DNA of 64,000 nucleotides from Talpa occidentalis (GCF_014898055.3 NW_023601322.1:75048740-75112739); one strand, 5' to 3'. Shown: positions 10,425 to 22,216, counted from the stretch's first letter. Notes: a model not told the origin generated them from the sequence alone. Translations and numbers: made by a program.

Positions 10425-10640
10425 CTATGCCAAGCGCTGTTTTAAGGCTTTATACATACTAGCATAATTAATTCTCACAATAGCTTTATAAAGTAGATTT
10501 TTCCTGTTTGTAGGTGACAGAAAGTAGGGACAGGGAAGTTAAGAACCTTGATTCAGGTCACATGGTTAGTAGGTGATGAAATTAAGATCTGAACTCAGAC
10601 GTTTGAGTTTCAGAAACTCTGTCTTTAAGAGTCCAAACGT
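10425..10640 (-). repeat. MIR SINE (antisense)
   Basis: CCAAGCGCTGTTTTAAGGCT, AATTCTCACAATAGCTTTAT and GGTCACATGGTTAGTAGGTG occur in the order of antisense MIR. One of the clearest MIR copies in the window. Confidence 0.8.
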
Positions 10641-11039
10641 GTCAATTTGGCATATCAATTCCTTTTGAGTTATAACTGGGTGTGTTGTATCTCAATTCAG
10701 GCCCTGCCCCAATGGTTTCTGGGAAACAATATCATGTAGTCTGTGCGCATGTCTGGGTAGGAGTAGAAGCTGGAGAGTTCCAGTGTCCATTGTACTTATA
10801 ATTTTAGAGTTGTTTTGAAGATTAAATAGTATAGTGGACTCTCATCCCCCAGTTTCTTCTTTCCAGTCTTCTTTCTAATTTTTCCTCTATCTGTGGGCTT
10901 TGACGGTTACTTGATGTTTCTTGAGAATAATCTGGTTTATGTGTTTTGCATACTGCTTGGAATAATATGACATCTTTTTCTTTAAAGATCCTATAACCCA
11001 CATTTTCCCTTTCTTCTCCAGAGTGTCAGTTATTTTCTT

Positions 11040-11185
11040 GGGTTGTCATTTATCTATATCCCTGACTAGACTGTAAGTTCCATAAAGGCACAACCTTTGT
11101 CTAACTTGGTTAGTGCTGTATTCTTGGTTAATTGACTTACAGAAAGCGTTCCCTAAATACTTGATGAATGAATGAAAGAATGAGT
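11040..11185 (+). repeat. L2 LINE 3' end
   Basis: GACTAGACTGTAAGTTCCAT, AAAGGCACAACCTTTGTCT and a terminal TACTTGATGAATGAATGAA match the sense L2 3' UTR closely. A GAAT-rich simple repeat follows. Confidence 0.75.
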
Positions 11186-11324
11186 AGAATGAATGAAAGA
11201 ATGAATGGATTGAAAGAAATTCTAATCCATGAAAAAATATGTTCACTGGATTTTGGGTTATTTGCCAAAATTAGTTGCTGATTTAATGAGCAATTTAGGC
11301 AAGTTATCTTTGATACCAGTTTTA

Positions 11325-11599
11325 TTTTATTTATTTTTTAAAACATTTATTTATTTATACAAGAGCTGGGGTACAGGCTAGAGGTGCGGGGGATGAGAGG
11401 ATCCACCAGAGACAGAGCGGGGAACAGAACAGGCAGACCGACGAAATACACTGCTGAAGGGAGCAGTGGGTGAGACAGGAGAGGTCTACCGCGCCATGTG
11501 GGACCCTTGCTGGCCGGCCGGGATCGAACCAGCACTGCAGAGGCTGAGGACAGCTTCACAGCGTGGCGCTCAACCGCCTGCACCACCAGGGGAGGCCCT
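11325..11599 (-). repeat. tRNA-headed SINE, type 2
   Basis: Antisense copy with perfect 13-bp target duplication GATACCAGTTTTA at 11312-11324 and 11600-11612. Full-length head GCCTGCACCACCAGGGGAGG. Confidence 0.92.
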
Positions 11600-11612
11600 G
11601 ATACCAGTTTTA

Positions 11613-12436
11613 AAGGAAAATTTCATGATTTTGATTTTTTAAGATGGCAAGGAGGATCTTATTTTCAAGAAATAGATTAGACTTCCATTTATATCCTCTA
11701 CAATACCTTCTAGTTTCCCTTCCTGCCACTTACCACATTCAAAATTTGTGTATGTGTGATATTTTTCCTGACATACATACTCAGGATTTGCTGAATGGAT
11801 ATAAGAATGAATATGTGAACTAATGTACTCTTTTTAGTAGTTCAAGAAATTTTTTTTTTTTTTTTTTTTGAGGTAGTATGGGATTCTAGGTTCTTTAGGT
11901 TATCTAAACTTGTGAAGAAGATCTTATGGGGAATTGGAGCGACAACATAACTCCGCTCTTTGGGGACATAGCCAGAGCTCTAGGGACCTGCTTATTTGTA
12001 CTCACACTTTCCAATGTAGAGGATCCCTTTTGATACAACAGCATTTTATCACAAGACAACTTAGAAATGGTTCCCCACTGTCATGTATTTTCAGTTGATC
12101 CTTTTCCGATCCTAGTAGTTATGTCAGAGTTGATTTCAAGAGCATGTGGGATAATGAGCCATTTCAGTTGATACAGTTATGATCCCATTTGTAGGATGCA
12201 GCTGGCAGGCTTTTTTAAGCTCTTTTTGGCTTGCTTTTCCACCCTGTTGTGGTCGGTTGCATAATTTTTTAAAATTTCCATTTGTATTAAACTGCAGATT
12301 GTGACGTTAATAAGGATGAATAAAGTGGAATCTTGAATATGACTGTCACAAATAGGGATTTTGTATTAATTTTTATTAATTCCTAGTTACTTTAGAACAT
12401 AAACATACACTATGCATTTGTAAGAATGGAGAAATA
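11613..12436. other. Intron 1, nothing recognised
   Basis: Contains a 19-base poly(T) run at about 11850-11868. No exon or confident repeat was seen. Confidence 0.3.
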
Positions 12437-12702
12437 GGGGCCTCCCTGGTGGCACAAGGGGTTGAGTCGCAGCGCTGTGAAGCTGTCATAGCCACTGTAG
12501 CATGAGTTCGATCCCTGGCCAGGGAGGTGACCCACATGACGCAGCAGACCTCTCCTGTCTTGCCCGCAGATCCCCTCAGCAGTGTTTTTCAGTAGATCTG
12601 CCTGTTCTGCTCCCCACTCTGTCTCTGGTGAATCCTCTCACCCGCCTCACCTCTGGCCTATACCCCAGCTCTTCTACAGAATAAATAAATCATTAAAAAA
12701 AA
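12437..12702 (+). repeat. tRNA-headed SINE, type 1
   Basis: Type-1 signature ACTGTAGCATGAGTTCGATC, then CCTGGCCAGGGAGGTGACC, tail AATAAATAAATCATTAAAA. No clear target duplication could be read, consistent with an older insertion. Confidence 0.88.
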
Positions 12703-13264
12703 TGCAAAAATCCAACAGAAATTATTTATGAATAATTTAAAATTTTATCAAACAAATAGATAAACATCTTTGAAACATTATGTAGTAAAATCCCTTGTTG
12801 GTGTGCCAGCCATGACATGAGGGCCTCCTGGACCCTTGGAATTCCTCAGTGTCAGCTAGGCAGTCTCATCACTTGTGATAATCTGACTTTTAATTTTACA
12901 AATTGAATTTTTTGCTCCTAAGCAAAAGCATTATGGCAGAAATATAAGTGATGCTCTGGTACTAGGGGCAGCTGGTTTGTCAATTTTATTTTGCTCTTTG
13001 AGTATTTATTTTTGCGTTTATAAATAATGTGAATATGGTGTTTTGAAAAAATTTATTCACCTTATTATACATTATCTACATTATGTATACATTATATACA
13101 TTAATTTTCAGCATTGTTAAAGATTTAGATTTAAAAATGCACACAAATACTCTCACACATACTCTTCCTTTCCCCTTTATTCTTCCAAATCTGTAGTTTT
13201 TGGTTTATTTAAATGAAGGTTAATTACATTATTTTATTATAAATGTTTGCTGAGATAAGTATAC
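12703..13264. other. Intron 1, nothing recognised
   Basis: AT-rich, with a short TATACATTA-rich stretch near 13065-13105. No gene features. Confidence 0.3.
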
Positions 13265-13503
13265 TTTTTTAAAAGATTTATTTATTTATGCGTACAAGAG
13301 CTGGGGTACAGGCCAGAGGTGTGGGGGATGAGAGGATTCACCAGAGACAGAGCGGGGAACAGAACAGGCAGATTGACTGAAATACAGGCGAGGTCTGCTA
13401 TGCCTTGTGGGTAGCTCCCTGGCTGGGGATCGAACTCATGTTGCAGTGGCTGCGGCTATCTTCATAGGTTGAATCTTAATCCTTTGTACCACCAGGGAGG
13501 CCC
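13265..13503 (-). repeat. tRNA-headed SINE, type 1, internally deleted
   Basis: Antisense. The usual CACTGCTGAGGGGAGCAG block is missing: GACTGAAATACAGGCGAGGT joins directly, a deletion of about 25 bases. The head ends ACCAGGGAGGCCC. Confidence 0.85.
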
Positions 13504-14500
13504 CTAGACCTTTACTGTCTAACTTGCCAGTTTATGTACATCAGATCCACTTAAGACCTTCTTTCGAAAGTCTTTAGCTTGCTGTACCTGGAATTAATTC
13601 TCAGTCTTCTAGGATAGGGTTTTGGGCAGGTGATTGTTTTCATTTGTTTTGAAACTCTAACATGATTTTTATGTAAGCTTTAGTTACCCATCACCAATTA
13701 TACTTTTCTGTTTTTTCATTTGACCTATCAGTCATCCTGTGAGATTAGTAGTGTTAGCTCAGTTTTGCATGTGTAAGATAAAAATTAAATGTGATTAAAT
13801 ACCTTTCTCCACAAATGATGTAAACTAGTAAACTCATAGAAGACATGTTTATATGGTCTTTAAGCATTTTGAATGATGTTTAGCCTCAGTAATTTAAAAA
13901 TACTGATGAAGATAACTAATTTATTTAGCTGTCATTCGGACAAAGATTAGAAAGAATAGTATCTTACTGTGGCCAAAGAGTGGTTAGGTAAGCCCTATTT
14001 AATGATTGTGGGAGTGTATATGGGTTACAGCTATTGTGCAGAGCAACAGTTATACAAAGGTAATCATATAAATATAATGTATGATGTTATTTAATCATTA
14101 TTTGAAGTTGTTTCCAATTTAAATTGTTACTGTGTCTTTAATTAGGAGATTGATTAAATAATGTATGCATGTATGTATATGAAGGAGATGTATTAATAGA
14201 TAGATAATAGAATATAGTAACTTTCATGGTAAAGATTTCCTTGTATATTGTTTTAAAAAGTTGCATTGTAATAGGCAATATGATCATGGTTTTATAAATA
14301 TATGCATGTTGACTATTGGCATACTTATCTGTACGTGCATAAGAAAAAGTCTAAAATGTCACATAAATATTGAGAATGGTTAGATCTGAGCAGAGAGATT
14401 GAGAGAATAAGGTTTTTCACATTTTATACTTGTTTGTTGGTTGTATGATGTCTGTTGCTTTTGTAATTCCAAAAATATATAAATATGAAAAATAACTTGT
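13504..14500. other. Intron 1, nothing recognised
   Basis: AT-rich. A short region of GTATGTAT/TAGATAGATAA-like simple sequence lies at about 14160-14210. No exon features. Confidence 0.3.
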
Positions 14501-14563
14501 TCAAGAGCAACACAGCTCATAAATGGCAGAGCTAGGACTTGAAATTATCAGATTCCACAAGTG
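14501..14563 (-). repeat. MIR core fragment (antisense)
   Basis: AACTTGTTCAAGAGCAACAC followed by ATGGCAGAGCTAGGACTTGA is the antisense MIR core (TTGCCCAAGGTCACACAGC class). Short fragment. Confidence 0.6.
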
Positions 14564-14664
14564 AAATTTTTCACAGAAATAGCAATATGAGATAAATTTT
14601 AACTGATTTGCACCAGAATGTTTAAATTTTCTTTTTAAAATTTACATTCAGTAAAATTCTTTTT

Positions 14665-14972
14665 TTTTTAAATATGTAACTTCTTTTTTTTTTCTTTTTT
14701 TAAAGATTTATTTTTATTTATTTATACAAGCACTGGGTACAGTCAGAAGCACGGGAGGGTGAGAGAATTCACCAGAGCCAGAGCGGGGAGCAGAGCAGGC
14801 AGAAGGACCGAAGTACACTGCTGAGGGGAGCAGCGGGCGGCAGGAGAGGTCTGCGTGCCATGTGGGACCCTCCTCTGGTGGCCGGGGAGCAGCTGGGGAT
14901 CGAACCGGCACCGCAGAGGCTGCGGGCAGCTTTGCAACCCAGCGCTCAACTGCTGCACCACCGGGGAGGCCC
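14665..14972 (-). repeat. tRNA-headed SINE, type 3b
   Basis: Antisense, with perfect 17-bp target duplication TCAGTAAAATTCTTTTT at 14648-14664 and 14973-14989. Contains the GGTGGCCGGGGAGCAGC insert of 3b. Confidence 0.93.
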
Positions 14973-15014
14973 TCAGTAAAATTCTTTTTGTGGGGTACAA
15001 TCTTAGGAATTTTT

Positions 15015-15351
15015 GTAAAATTTTTCATTGAAGAGTAACATAAATAAAAGTCACATTTTCAACTATTCAGTTTAATGAATTTACACACAGTGCCGGCTAA
15101 CTAATTGTACGTCAAGAAACCATAACACTGCGGATATCCCTGAAGTCCCCTTGACAGCCCTCTTGACCCCTACCATCCTGACTTCTAACACTAGAGATTT
15201 TGGCTGATTTTGAGCTTTATATAACTGGAGTCATACATATTCATTCTCCTGTTCTTTTTTACTTAACATATTTGAATTTGCGCATGTATAGTCTGTGTGG
15301 TCTAGTTAATTCTCATTGTAGGTCAGAGTTTTTTCTTTGTTAAGCAGTATT
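15015..15351 (-). repeat. Old L1 3' end, antisense (part 1)
   Basis: Antisense L1M 3' UTR phrases such as GTCAAGAAACCATAACACTG and CTGGAGTCATACATATTCA. Interrupted at about 15352 by a MER20-like element and resumed after it. Confidence 0.55.
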
Positions 15352-15497
15352 CTGCTGTGCATTGAAGGATGTTTACTAACATTTTTAAACTCTACCCATT
15401 AGATGCTCATATTACCCCTCAGTTGTAACAGCATAAAATGTTTTCAGACATGGCCAAATGTTCCGAGGGGCAAAATTGTCTGTAGTTGAGAACTGCT
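15352..15497 (-). repeat. MER20-like hAT element
   Basis: AAACTCTACCCATTAGATGC, TTTCAGACATGGCCAAATGT and TTGAGAACTGCTG match the inverted MER20 consensus in order, with its terminal repeat at the right. It splits the surrounding L1 remnant. Confidence 0.75.
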
Positions 15498-15780
15498 GTG
15501 GTACCATATTCCATTGTATGATTATGCCATTATTTATTTATCCAGATTGCAGTGTTGATGGATATTTAGGTAATTTCCAGTTTGAGGTTGTGATGAATAA
15601 ATCTGCTGAAAACATTTCTTATGTTTTTTTTTTTTTTTTTTTAAGGATGATATGTATACATTTCTGTTGAATATGTGCTTGAGTTGAATTTATATATTCT
15701 ACTTTGTCAGTTTTGACATACTAATTTCAAAGTGGTTGTACCGAATTTCTACTAGTTGTGTGAGAATTTTGCTCTACATT
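15498..15780 (-). repeat. Old L1 3' end, antisense (part 2)
   Basis: Resumes with ATATTCCATTGTATGATTAT and TATTTATCCAGATTGCAGTG, the antisense L1 ORF2 3' region. A poly(T) run lies at about 15626-15642. Confidence 0.55.
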
Positions 15781-16059
15781 ATAATGATCCTTGAATTTGA
15801 GCTATGAATTTTTGAAGCTTAAGACCTGAGTTTTACTCTTTTTGGTGTACTTGGCATAATAAATGACACTCAGAAGATGCTGGTTGTGTAAATTTGTGTT
15901 GTTTTTAATGACCTATGATGACATATTGCTTAGCTCAGTTGAGATGCAGTGAATTAACCCTCAAGGCGCTTCTCTTTCACATAGTAGTAGTAAGATCTGC
16001 CTCCTCCAAATCACTGCATTCTAGGGACTCTGTAGATTAGTTTTCATAGGTTATGTTTT
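15781..16059. other. Intron 1, nothing recognised
   Basis: No exon, RNA or confident repeat. The right end borders a SINE. Confidence 0.3.
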
Positions 16060-16345
16060 CACTTTTTTTCCCCTAAAGATTGATTTTATTTATTTGTGCA
16101 TATAAGAACTGGGGTGTAGGCCAGAGGTGCGGGAGGTGAAAGGATTCACTGGAGACAGAGTGGGTAGCAGAACAAGGTGGAACTACTGAAATTGACTGCT
16201 GAGGGGAATGGGGTGGGGGGCAAGACAGGAGAGGTGTGCTGCACCATGTGGGTAGCTCCCTGGCTGGGGATCGAATTCATGCAGCAGTGTCTGGCCATAG
16301 CTTGATAACACTGAGACTTAACCCCTTGCGCCACCAGGGAGGCCC
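16060..16345 (-). repeat. tRNA-headed SINE, type 1
   Basis: Antisense. Contains GCTCCCTGGCTGGGGATCGA, the type-1 head region, and ends ACCAGGGAGGCCC. Flanks TATGTTTTCACTTTTTT and CTGTTTTTACTTTTTTG look like a decayed target duplication. Confidence 0.88.
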
Positions 16346-16592
16346 TGTTTTTACTTTTTTGCTGAGTTTCATACCTTGACACAGCTATCAAAGTCAAATG
16401 TTAATATCTGTGATTTCAGAAGTTTGCTGAAATTGTTGTTCAGCTTTGTTATTCAAAACATTTGCCAGTTCAATGAAAATCTGCTTTTCCTTTTATGCTG
16501 TGTCTGTTTTTACAGATGGATGGAACCTTATTTTTTATGAATATATTCAACTGTTCCAGGTTGAAGAGAGATACAACACCATCTCTCTCTTT

Positions 16593-16854
16593 TTTTTTCC
16601 AAAGATTTTTTTATTTATACAAGAACCAGGGTACAGACCAGATGTGTGGGAGGGTGAGAGGATTCACCGGAGATGGAGCGGGGAACAGAACAGGCAGACT
16701 GACTGAAACACACTGCTAAGGGGAGCAGCGGGCAAGACAGGTCTGCCGCGCCATGTGGGCATCTCCGCGGCCGGCTGGGATCGAACCTGCACTGCAGAGA
16801 CTGCGGACAGCTTCACAGTGCAGCACTCAACTGCCTGTGCCACCAGGGAGGCCC
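16593..16854 (-). repeat. tRNA-headed SINE, type 2 (first of a same-site pair)
   Basis: Antisense. Target duplications AACACCATCTCTCT lie at 16574-16587 and 16855-16868. The right duplication with its T-run was itself used as the target of the next SINE. Confidence 0.92.
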
Positions 16855-16868
16855 AACACCATCTCTCT

Positions 16869-17131
16869 TTTTTTTTTTTTTTTTGAAAGATTTATTTGTT
16901 TATACAAGAACCAGGGTGCAGGCCAGATGCGCAAGAAGGTGAGAGGATTCACCAGAGACAGAACAGGCAGACTGACAAAATACACTGCTGAGGGGAGCAG
17001 CGGGCAAAACAGGAGAGTTCTGCTGCACCATGTGGGACCCTCGCGGCCAGCCAGGATCGAACCAGCACTGCAGAGGCTGCGGACAGCTTCACAGCACGGG
17101 GCTCAACTGCCTGCGCCACTAGGGGAGGCCC
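16869..17131 (-). repeat. tRNA-headed SINE, type 2 (second of a same-site pair)
   Basis: Antisense copy directly beyond the middle AACACCATCTCTCT. Its right flank CACCGTCTTTTTTTT is a diverged third copy of the same target. Read-through frames of up to 131 codons cross both copies and are artefacts. Confidence 0.92.
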
Positions 17132-17183
17132 CACCGTCTTTTTTTTAAAAGCACGTGTCACTACCACCGTGTCATTGTCGTTG

Positions 17184-17189
<6 letters not shown>

Positions 17190-17228
<39 letters not shown>
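17190..17228. repeat. (AT)n microsatellite
   Basis: An uninterrupted run of about 19 AT units; likely polymorphic in length. Confidence 0.95.
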
Positions 17229-17231
<3 letters not shown>

Positions 17232-17235
17232 CATA

Positions 17236-17491
17236 TTTGTAGAATTTATTGAGGTGAAATTTGTAGAACATAAAATTAACCATTTTAAACGATTTGGGAG
17301 CATTTAGTACATTCATTGTGTTGTGTCACCACCACCTCTGTCTAGTTCCAAAACATTTCCATCACTCCAAAGTAAACCTGATAATCCTTTAAGCTGTTCT
17401 CCTTCCCTTGTCCCTCGTTCCTGGCAACTACCAGTCTGCATTCTATCTCTGTGGATTTATCTGTTTTGAATAATTCATAAAAGTGAAATTA
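17236..17491 (-). repeat. Old L1 3' UTR, antisense (part 1)
   Basis: GAGGTGAAATTTGTAGAACA, TAAAATTAACCATTTTAAAC and CAAAACATTTCCATCACTCC are clear antisense L1M 3' UTR sequence. Split by the SINE at 17492. Confidence 0.75.
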
Positions 17492-17753
17492 GGGCCTCCC
17501 CGGTGGTGCAGCGGGGTGAGCGCCGCACTGTGAAGCTCTCCACAGTCTCTACAGCGCCAGATCGATTCCTGGCCAGCCAGGGAGATTCCCACATGGCGAG
17601 GCAGACCTCTCCTGCCTCTCCCGCTGCTCCCCTCAGCAGTGTCTTTGGTCGTCTACCTGTTCTGTTCCCTGCTCTCTCTGGTGAATTCTCTTACCCTCCT
17701 GCGCCTCTGACCTATACCCCAGTTCTTGTATAAATAAATAAATCTTTAAAAAA
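17492..17753 (+). repeat. tRNA-headed SINE, type 2
   Basis: Sense copy inserted in the old L1. Target duplication AAAGTGAAATTA at 17480-17491, with AAAGTGAAATCA following the tail. Tail AAATAAATAAATCTTT plus A-run. Confidence 0.92.
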
Positions 17754-17765
17754 AAAGTGAAATCA

Positions 17766-18005
17766 TACAATATATGACCTTCAGTGCGTGAGTTCTTTCA
17801 CGTAGCACAATGTTTTTGAAACTCATCCATGTTGTAGCATGTTTCTGTGTTCTTTCTTATGCCTGAATAATAATTGATTATATGTGTATCTCTCAATTTG
17901 TTCATTTACTAATTGATGGACATTTGGGCTGTTTTCACCTCTTCACCATTGTGCATAGTGCTTCTGTGAACATGCATATACATGTACTTATTTTCAATCC
18001 TAACA
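17766..18005 (-). repeat. Old L1 3' end, antisense (part 2)
   Basis: Continues with CATACAATATATGACCTTC, AAACTCATCCATGTTGTAGC and GATGGACATTTGGGCTGTTT, the antisense L1 ORF2 C-terminal region. Confidence 0.75.
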
Positions 18006-19128
18006 GATAACTGTATATTCCCTCATGCCTCCCTTTCTGCATTCAGGCCACCCCCCACCCCTCTAACTGGGGGCAACCCTTGATTTGTTCCTTGGCTTTA
18101 TAGCAGAAAGAATTTGAGTAGTAAGTCAGCTTTGTACTCTGGCTTTTCTTAAGTGTGTAGTGGATTTTCCAAGATAAATTTTTAGAATTAGGAACACATT
18201 TTAGAAATCAGTGACTAGAAATGCCTAAATCTGTTTACTAAATTTAGTTTTCCTAACTTGCTAATTATAAGAACAAAATTAAAATTAACTAGTATAAAAT
18301 TCTGCATTTACCTAGAAAACAAAGATAACTGTCAAGGATGCTATCTCAAAATATTTTATAAATCAATATGAATTTTTTAGGTAGGAATTTTATTTTTTTA
18401 ATGAACTGTTTCTTATCCTTATTGTTTTATTTGTGTACAAAAAATGCTGTGGGATTTTACAATTTTCTTCCTGTCAAATCTTCAGTTAAATATGTACTGA
18501 TACGTTTCTATCTTAGTTTTAAAAGCTCTGAGGAAAAATTACCCAGTTTCCTGAAAATGTAGCATGCACAATAAAATAACTGTTTGCCAGGAGGGAAAAA
18601 AGCCCTGTTGTCTTCTAGTACCAGTTGGTATTACGTGGGTTTGTTTAGTATCTCATATCTTATTTATAGTAGTTTAGAACTGGAAATAGATAACCAAACA
18701 AACACTAATCTTTTGCTGTAGCTTAACTATGTATCTGTGCCTTTCTGTGATCATAATTATTTTTATTTGCATTTATACTTCTGTGAAAGTCGGAATGTCT
18801 GAGAACCTGGATACTTGCTGGAGTCTAGTCTACTTGTGTATACTTTGTACAGAAACATGTATTACATTTAAATTACTTATTTGTTTAGATTATAAAAGTT
18901 TTGTGACTTTATTAATAAGCTGTAGATTAACAGAAAAATTTTAAGGAATCTAAGGAATACAACAGAAGGAATGAGTAGGCATGGTGGAGAAGATACGGAC
19001 GTTCAGTTGTGTTGGTAAGTTTGAGCTACATTGAGGTTCAGGTAGAGGTTTCTAGTAGGCAGACAGTGGGGCTGGAGATAAGAGATTTTGAAATACATCA
19101 GTATATCATAGTCATTTGTGAAGTATTT
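18006..19128. other. Intron 1, nothing recognised
   Basis: AT-rich. Frames of 64-71 codons at 18368-18944 are low-complexity hydrophobic translations of T-rich DNA. No exon was seen. Confidence 0.3.
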
Positions 19129-19505
19129 TTTCAAAGTTAGCAAAATTGAGATACAATTTATATGCATTAAAATTCTGTTTTTTCTATTTGCAGATTTGAT
19201 GAATTTTACAAAAGTATAATCAAATAATTACCACCATAATCCAGATATAGAACATTTTCCCATCATCTCAAGTTCCGCTGTATACTTTCCCTGGCGATTC
19301 TCCTCTCTCCCCATGTAGTTCCTGACAACCACTGATCTGATCTTTGTCCCTCTAATTTTGCCTTTTCCAGAATGTCATCTATACGAAAATCATCCATTTT
19401 GTAAATTTTCTTGTATAAGGTTCTTTCACTTAGTATAAATGCTTTTGAGATTTATTCATGCTACTACTTATATTAGTAGTATGTTGCTGAGTAGTATTTC
19501 ATAGT
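19129..19505 (-). repeat. Old L1 3' end, antisense
   Basis: AATTGAGATACAATTTATAT, CCAGAATGTCATCTATACG and TATGTTGCTGAGTAGTATTT are antisense L1M 3' UTR and ORF2 motifs in order. Confidence 0.65.
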
Positions 19506-20488
19506 TTGTATCAAGGTTTTCAAAGCATATACCTGGGCTTCATACTCTCTCTGAACTCCTAAGATAGCCAGGAGGCAGGTAGTAATTTGTTGGAAACTGG
19601 TATGATAAGGGTATTGGAATATAATGCAAGAAAGTGTCAAAGATGCACAGGCTGAATTAAGAGGTGGTGCTTTGGTAACTTTTTCAGGTGTAGCTTTAGA
19701 AGAGAAGGAAATGTGGCAGTAACATAACATAGAGCTTTTTAGAGATAAATAGGCAGAAAGAACAAATGAGAGTTATAAGAAACAGGAAAGACTGAACAAC
19801 AGACTGGAAGGATGGGGTCAACTCTATAGACTCTATAGAGAGAGAGCGCAACATGTTTCCCTTGAAGGTGGAATGGGAGGTGTTTGGGTGCTGTCAGAGA
19901 TGAATTTAAGGATGATGGACCAATGGCTACTTAAAAAATTGTCAGAACTGATATGCAAGAAAATAAGGAGTCATTACTAGTCTTCCAGTAATGGAATGAC
20001 CTGATGAAGCATTATATTCCTCGAAGGTGAGTCTGGAATGAGTTGGAACAGGAGCGCTTAAAGTTAAAAAAAAAAAAAATCACCCTATCTATGTAATATA
20101 TCATGAGGACTTAACTTTAGGACTGTCATGAGAAAAGGTATGCTTGTTTTTGTACTTTAGATATTTTGAGAATTGTTAGCAATTAAAACCATTAACTATT
20201 GTTTTTTGACGAAACATTGGATAACCTGATGGAATCAGTGTAATTGTGATCATGCTTTATTTTCCAAGCTTTTGCTTTTATTGTATGTGTTTGTAGAATC
20301 ACCACTGTGATTCTAAATTTGCATATTTTAGCTCTTTTTCATGAAATAACCATATTCTCTAAAGACACCTCGAAAGCCTATTTCTGTGCTTTAGACAGAA
20401 TCCCAATTTTCAAATGTTCACTTGAAAATGATAGTGAAAAATGATACTTTTTCACTTTTCCTCTTTGGGGAATTCAGAATGGCTGTGC
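19506..20488. other. Intron 1, nothing recognised
   Basis: The purine-rich stretch at 19740-20060 could be a decayed L2, but I cannot match it confidently. It includes a doubled CTCTATAGA at about 19832-19848. No exon. Confidence 0.3.
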
Positions 20489-20747
20489 TTTTTTTTAAGA
20501 TTTATTTTATGTATTTGTGCATACAAGAGCTGGGGTGTAGGCCAGAGGTACAGGGGGGTGAGAGGATTCCCCAGAGATGGACTGGGGAGCAGAACAGGTG
20601 GATTAACTGAGGTGCACTGCTGAGGGGAGCGAAGGAGAGGGGTGTCATGTGGGTTAGTTCCCTGGCTAGGGATTGAACTTGTGCTGCAGTGGCTGCTGAT
20701 AGCTTCATAGTACTGAGACTTAACCCCTTGGGCTACCAGGTAGGCCC
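20489..20747 (-). repeat. tRNA-headed SINE, type 1
   Basis: Antisense and diverged: the body is shortened (GAGCGAAGGAGAGG) and the head end mutated to CTACCAGGTAGGCCC. Confidence 0.85.
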
Positions 20748-20809
20748 CTCAAAATAGTTTTATTATAATGATTAGTGAATGATGTTTGCTTTCTTTCATA
20801 TTACCTCTT

Positions 20810-21077
20810 TTTTTTAAGATTTATTTATTTATACAAGAACTGGGGTACAGGCCACAGATGCGGGAGGGTGAGAGAATTCACCAGAGACAGAGTGGGGAAC
20901 AGAACAGGCAGACGGACTGAAGACACTGCTGAGGGGAGCAGCAGGCGAGACAGGAGAGGTCTGCTGTGCCATGTGGGTTGGCTCCCTAGCTGGCTGGGAA
21001 TCTAACCGGCGCTGCAGAGGCTGCGGACAGCTTCACAGCGCTGTGCTCAACCCGCTGTGCCACTGGGGAGGCCCCCT
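20810..21077 (-). repeat. tRNA-headed SINE, type 2
   Basis: Antisense, with perfect 13-bp target duplication CATATTACCTCTT at 20797-20809 and 21078-21090. Confidence 0.93.
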
Positions 21078-21090
21078 CATATTACCTCTT

Positions 21091-21535
21091 GATTTTCACA
21101 AGTTAAGCAGCATTTTGTGGATGAAAAGACCGTTCCAGACAATGACTTTCAGAGTGATTATTAAATTTATAAACTATAGACCGGCTGTTTTTTAAAACTT
21201 TGTTAAACTTATTGGCAAGCTACTAGCTAAAAATGGAATTCTATGAGGTTATCTGCATATTTTGCTCAGCTTTCAAATCCTCAAGAATGCTGAGATTTTT
21301 TTTCAACCTAGAAATAGATTTAAAAACAACAATGTGGAAATCATTTGAGAAGGGGGGAAAAAGAAAAAAAGTAGGTTTTACAGTGGAAGCTATGTTTTCA
21401 AAATTAATCTCCCTGACTTCCCAGCAGAGGTATGTCCAGATACACATTTTAACTTGCCTTGGGAGTCTTCATTTTGACATCTTTCCAGTGTGTTGGGATA
21501 ATTACAAAAGTCAGTCAAATTAGTTTTGGCTTATA
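21091..21535. other. Intron 1, nothing recognised
   Basis: A 96-codon frame at 21233-21523 shows no recognisable domain and no exon-like splice context. Treated as chance. Confidence 0.3.
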
Positions 21536-21835
21536 GAGAGGCTACTAAATATTAGCCACAGTACTGGACACAAAAATACACTGTGCACAAAAGAGAAGTA
21601 TGGCTGCATCCTCGCTGGGCTCATGGCCCAAGCAGAAATGGAGCGGGAGATGATAAACAGGCAACTACTGTAATAGCCTGTTAAGTGCTGTGATGGAGAT
21701 GTATGGAATACCAGTCTAGGCCTCTGCTAGGGGAAAAAGAATGAGTTGTTGTGTGGGCAAGAGGGAGGGGGAGCCTATTTCAGATACAGGGTGGGAGATT
21801 AGAGTAAGCAGGAAGACTTACTATGGGAAGTAAGA
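21536..21835. repeat. L2-like LINE fragment
   Basis: CCCAAGCAGAAATGGAGCGG, GATAAACAGGCAACTACTGT and AAGTGCTGTGATGGAGATG recall the L2 segment with duplicated-stem wording of antisense L2 3' ends. Weak match by eye. Confidence 0.4.
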
Positions 21836-21948
21836 TACACAGTGGAACCTAAAAAATGTGAACCAGACTTACATGGGAAGCAACAGAGAGGTAAGAAAAA
21901 ACAACAAAGAAGGTTAAAAGTGAAAACTATATTTAAAAATATGATTGG

Positions 21949-22216
21949 GGCCTCCCTGGTGGCACAGGTGGTTGAGCGCCACACTGTGAAGCTGTCTGCA
22001 GCCTCTGCAGCACGGGTTCGATCCCGGCCGGCCAGTGAGAAACCCATGTTGCGTGGCAGACCTCTCCTGTCTCGTCCGCTGCACCCCTCAGCAGTGTATT
22101 TCATTGCTCTGCCTGTTTTATTCCCCACTCTGTCGCTGGTGAATCCTCTCACCCTCCCGCACATCTGGCCTGTACCCCAGTTCTTGTATAAATAAATAAA
22201 TCTTTAAAAAAAAGTC
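21949..22216 (+). repeat. tRNA-headed SINE, type 2
   Basis: Sense copy with short target duplication TGATTGG at 21942-21948 and 22217-22223. Intact A- and B-box-like sequences (TGGTGGCACAGGTGG; GGTTCGATCCC). Confidence 0.9.

Noticed and set aside
16593..17131. Tandem repeats suggesting an array or CRISPR-like structure
   Set aside because: The units are two independent SINE insertions with shared target sites. There is no regular repeat-spacer pattern, and the genome is mammalian.
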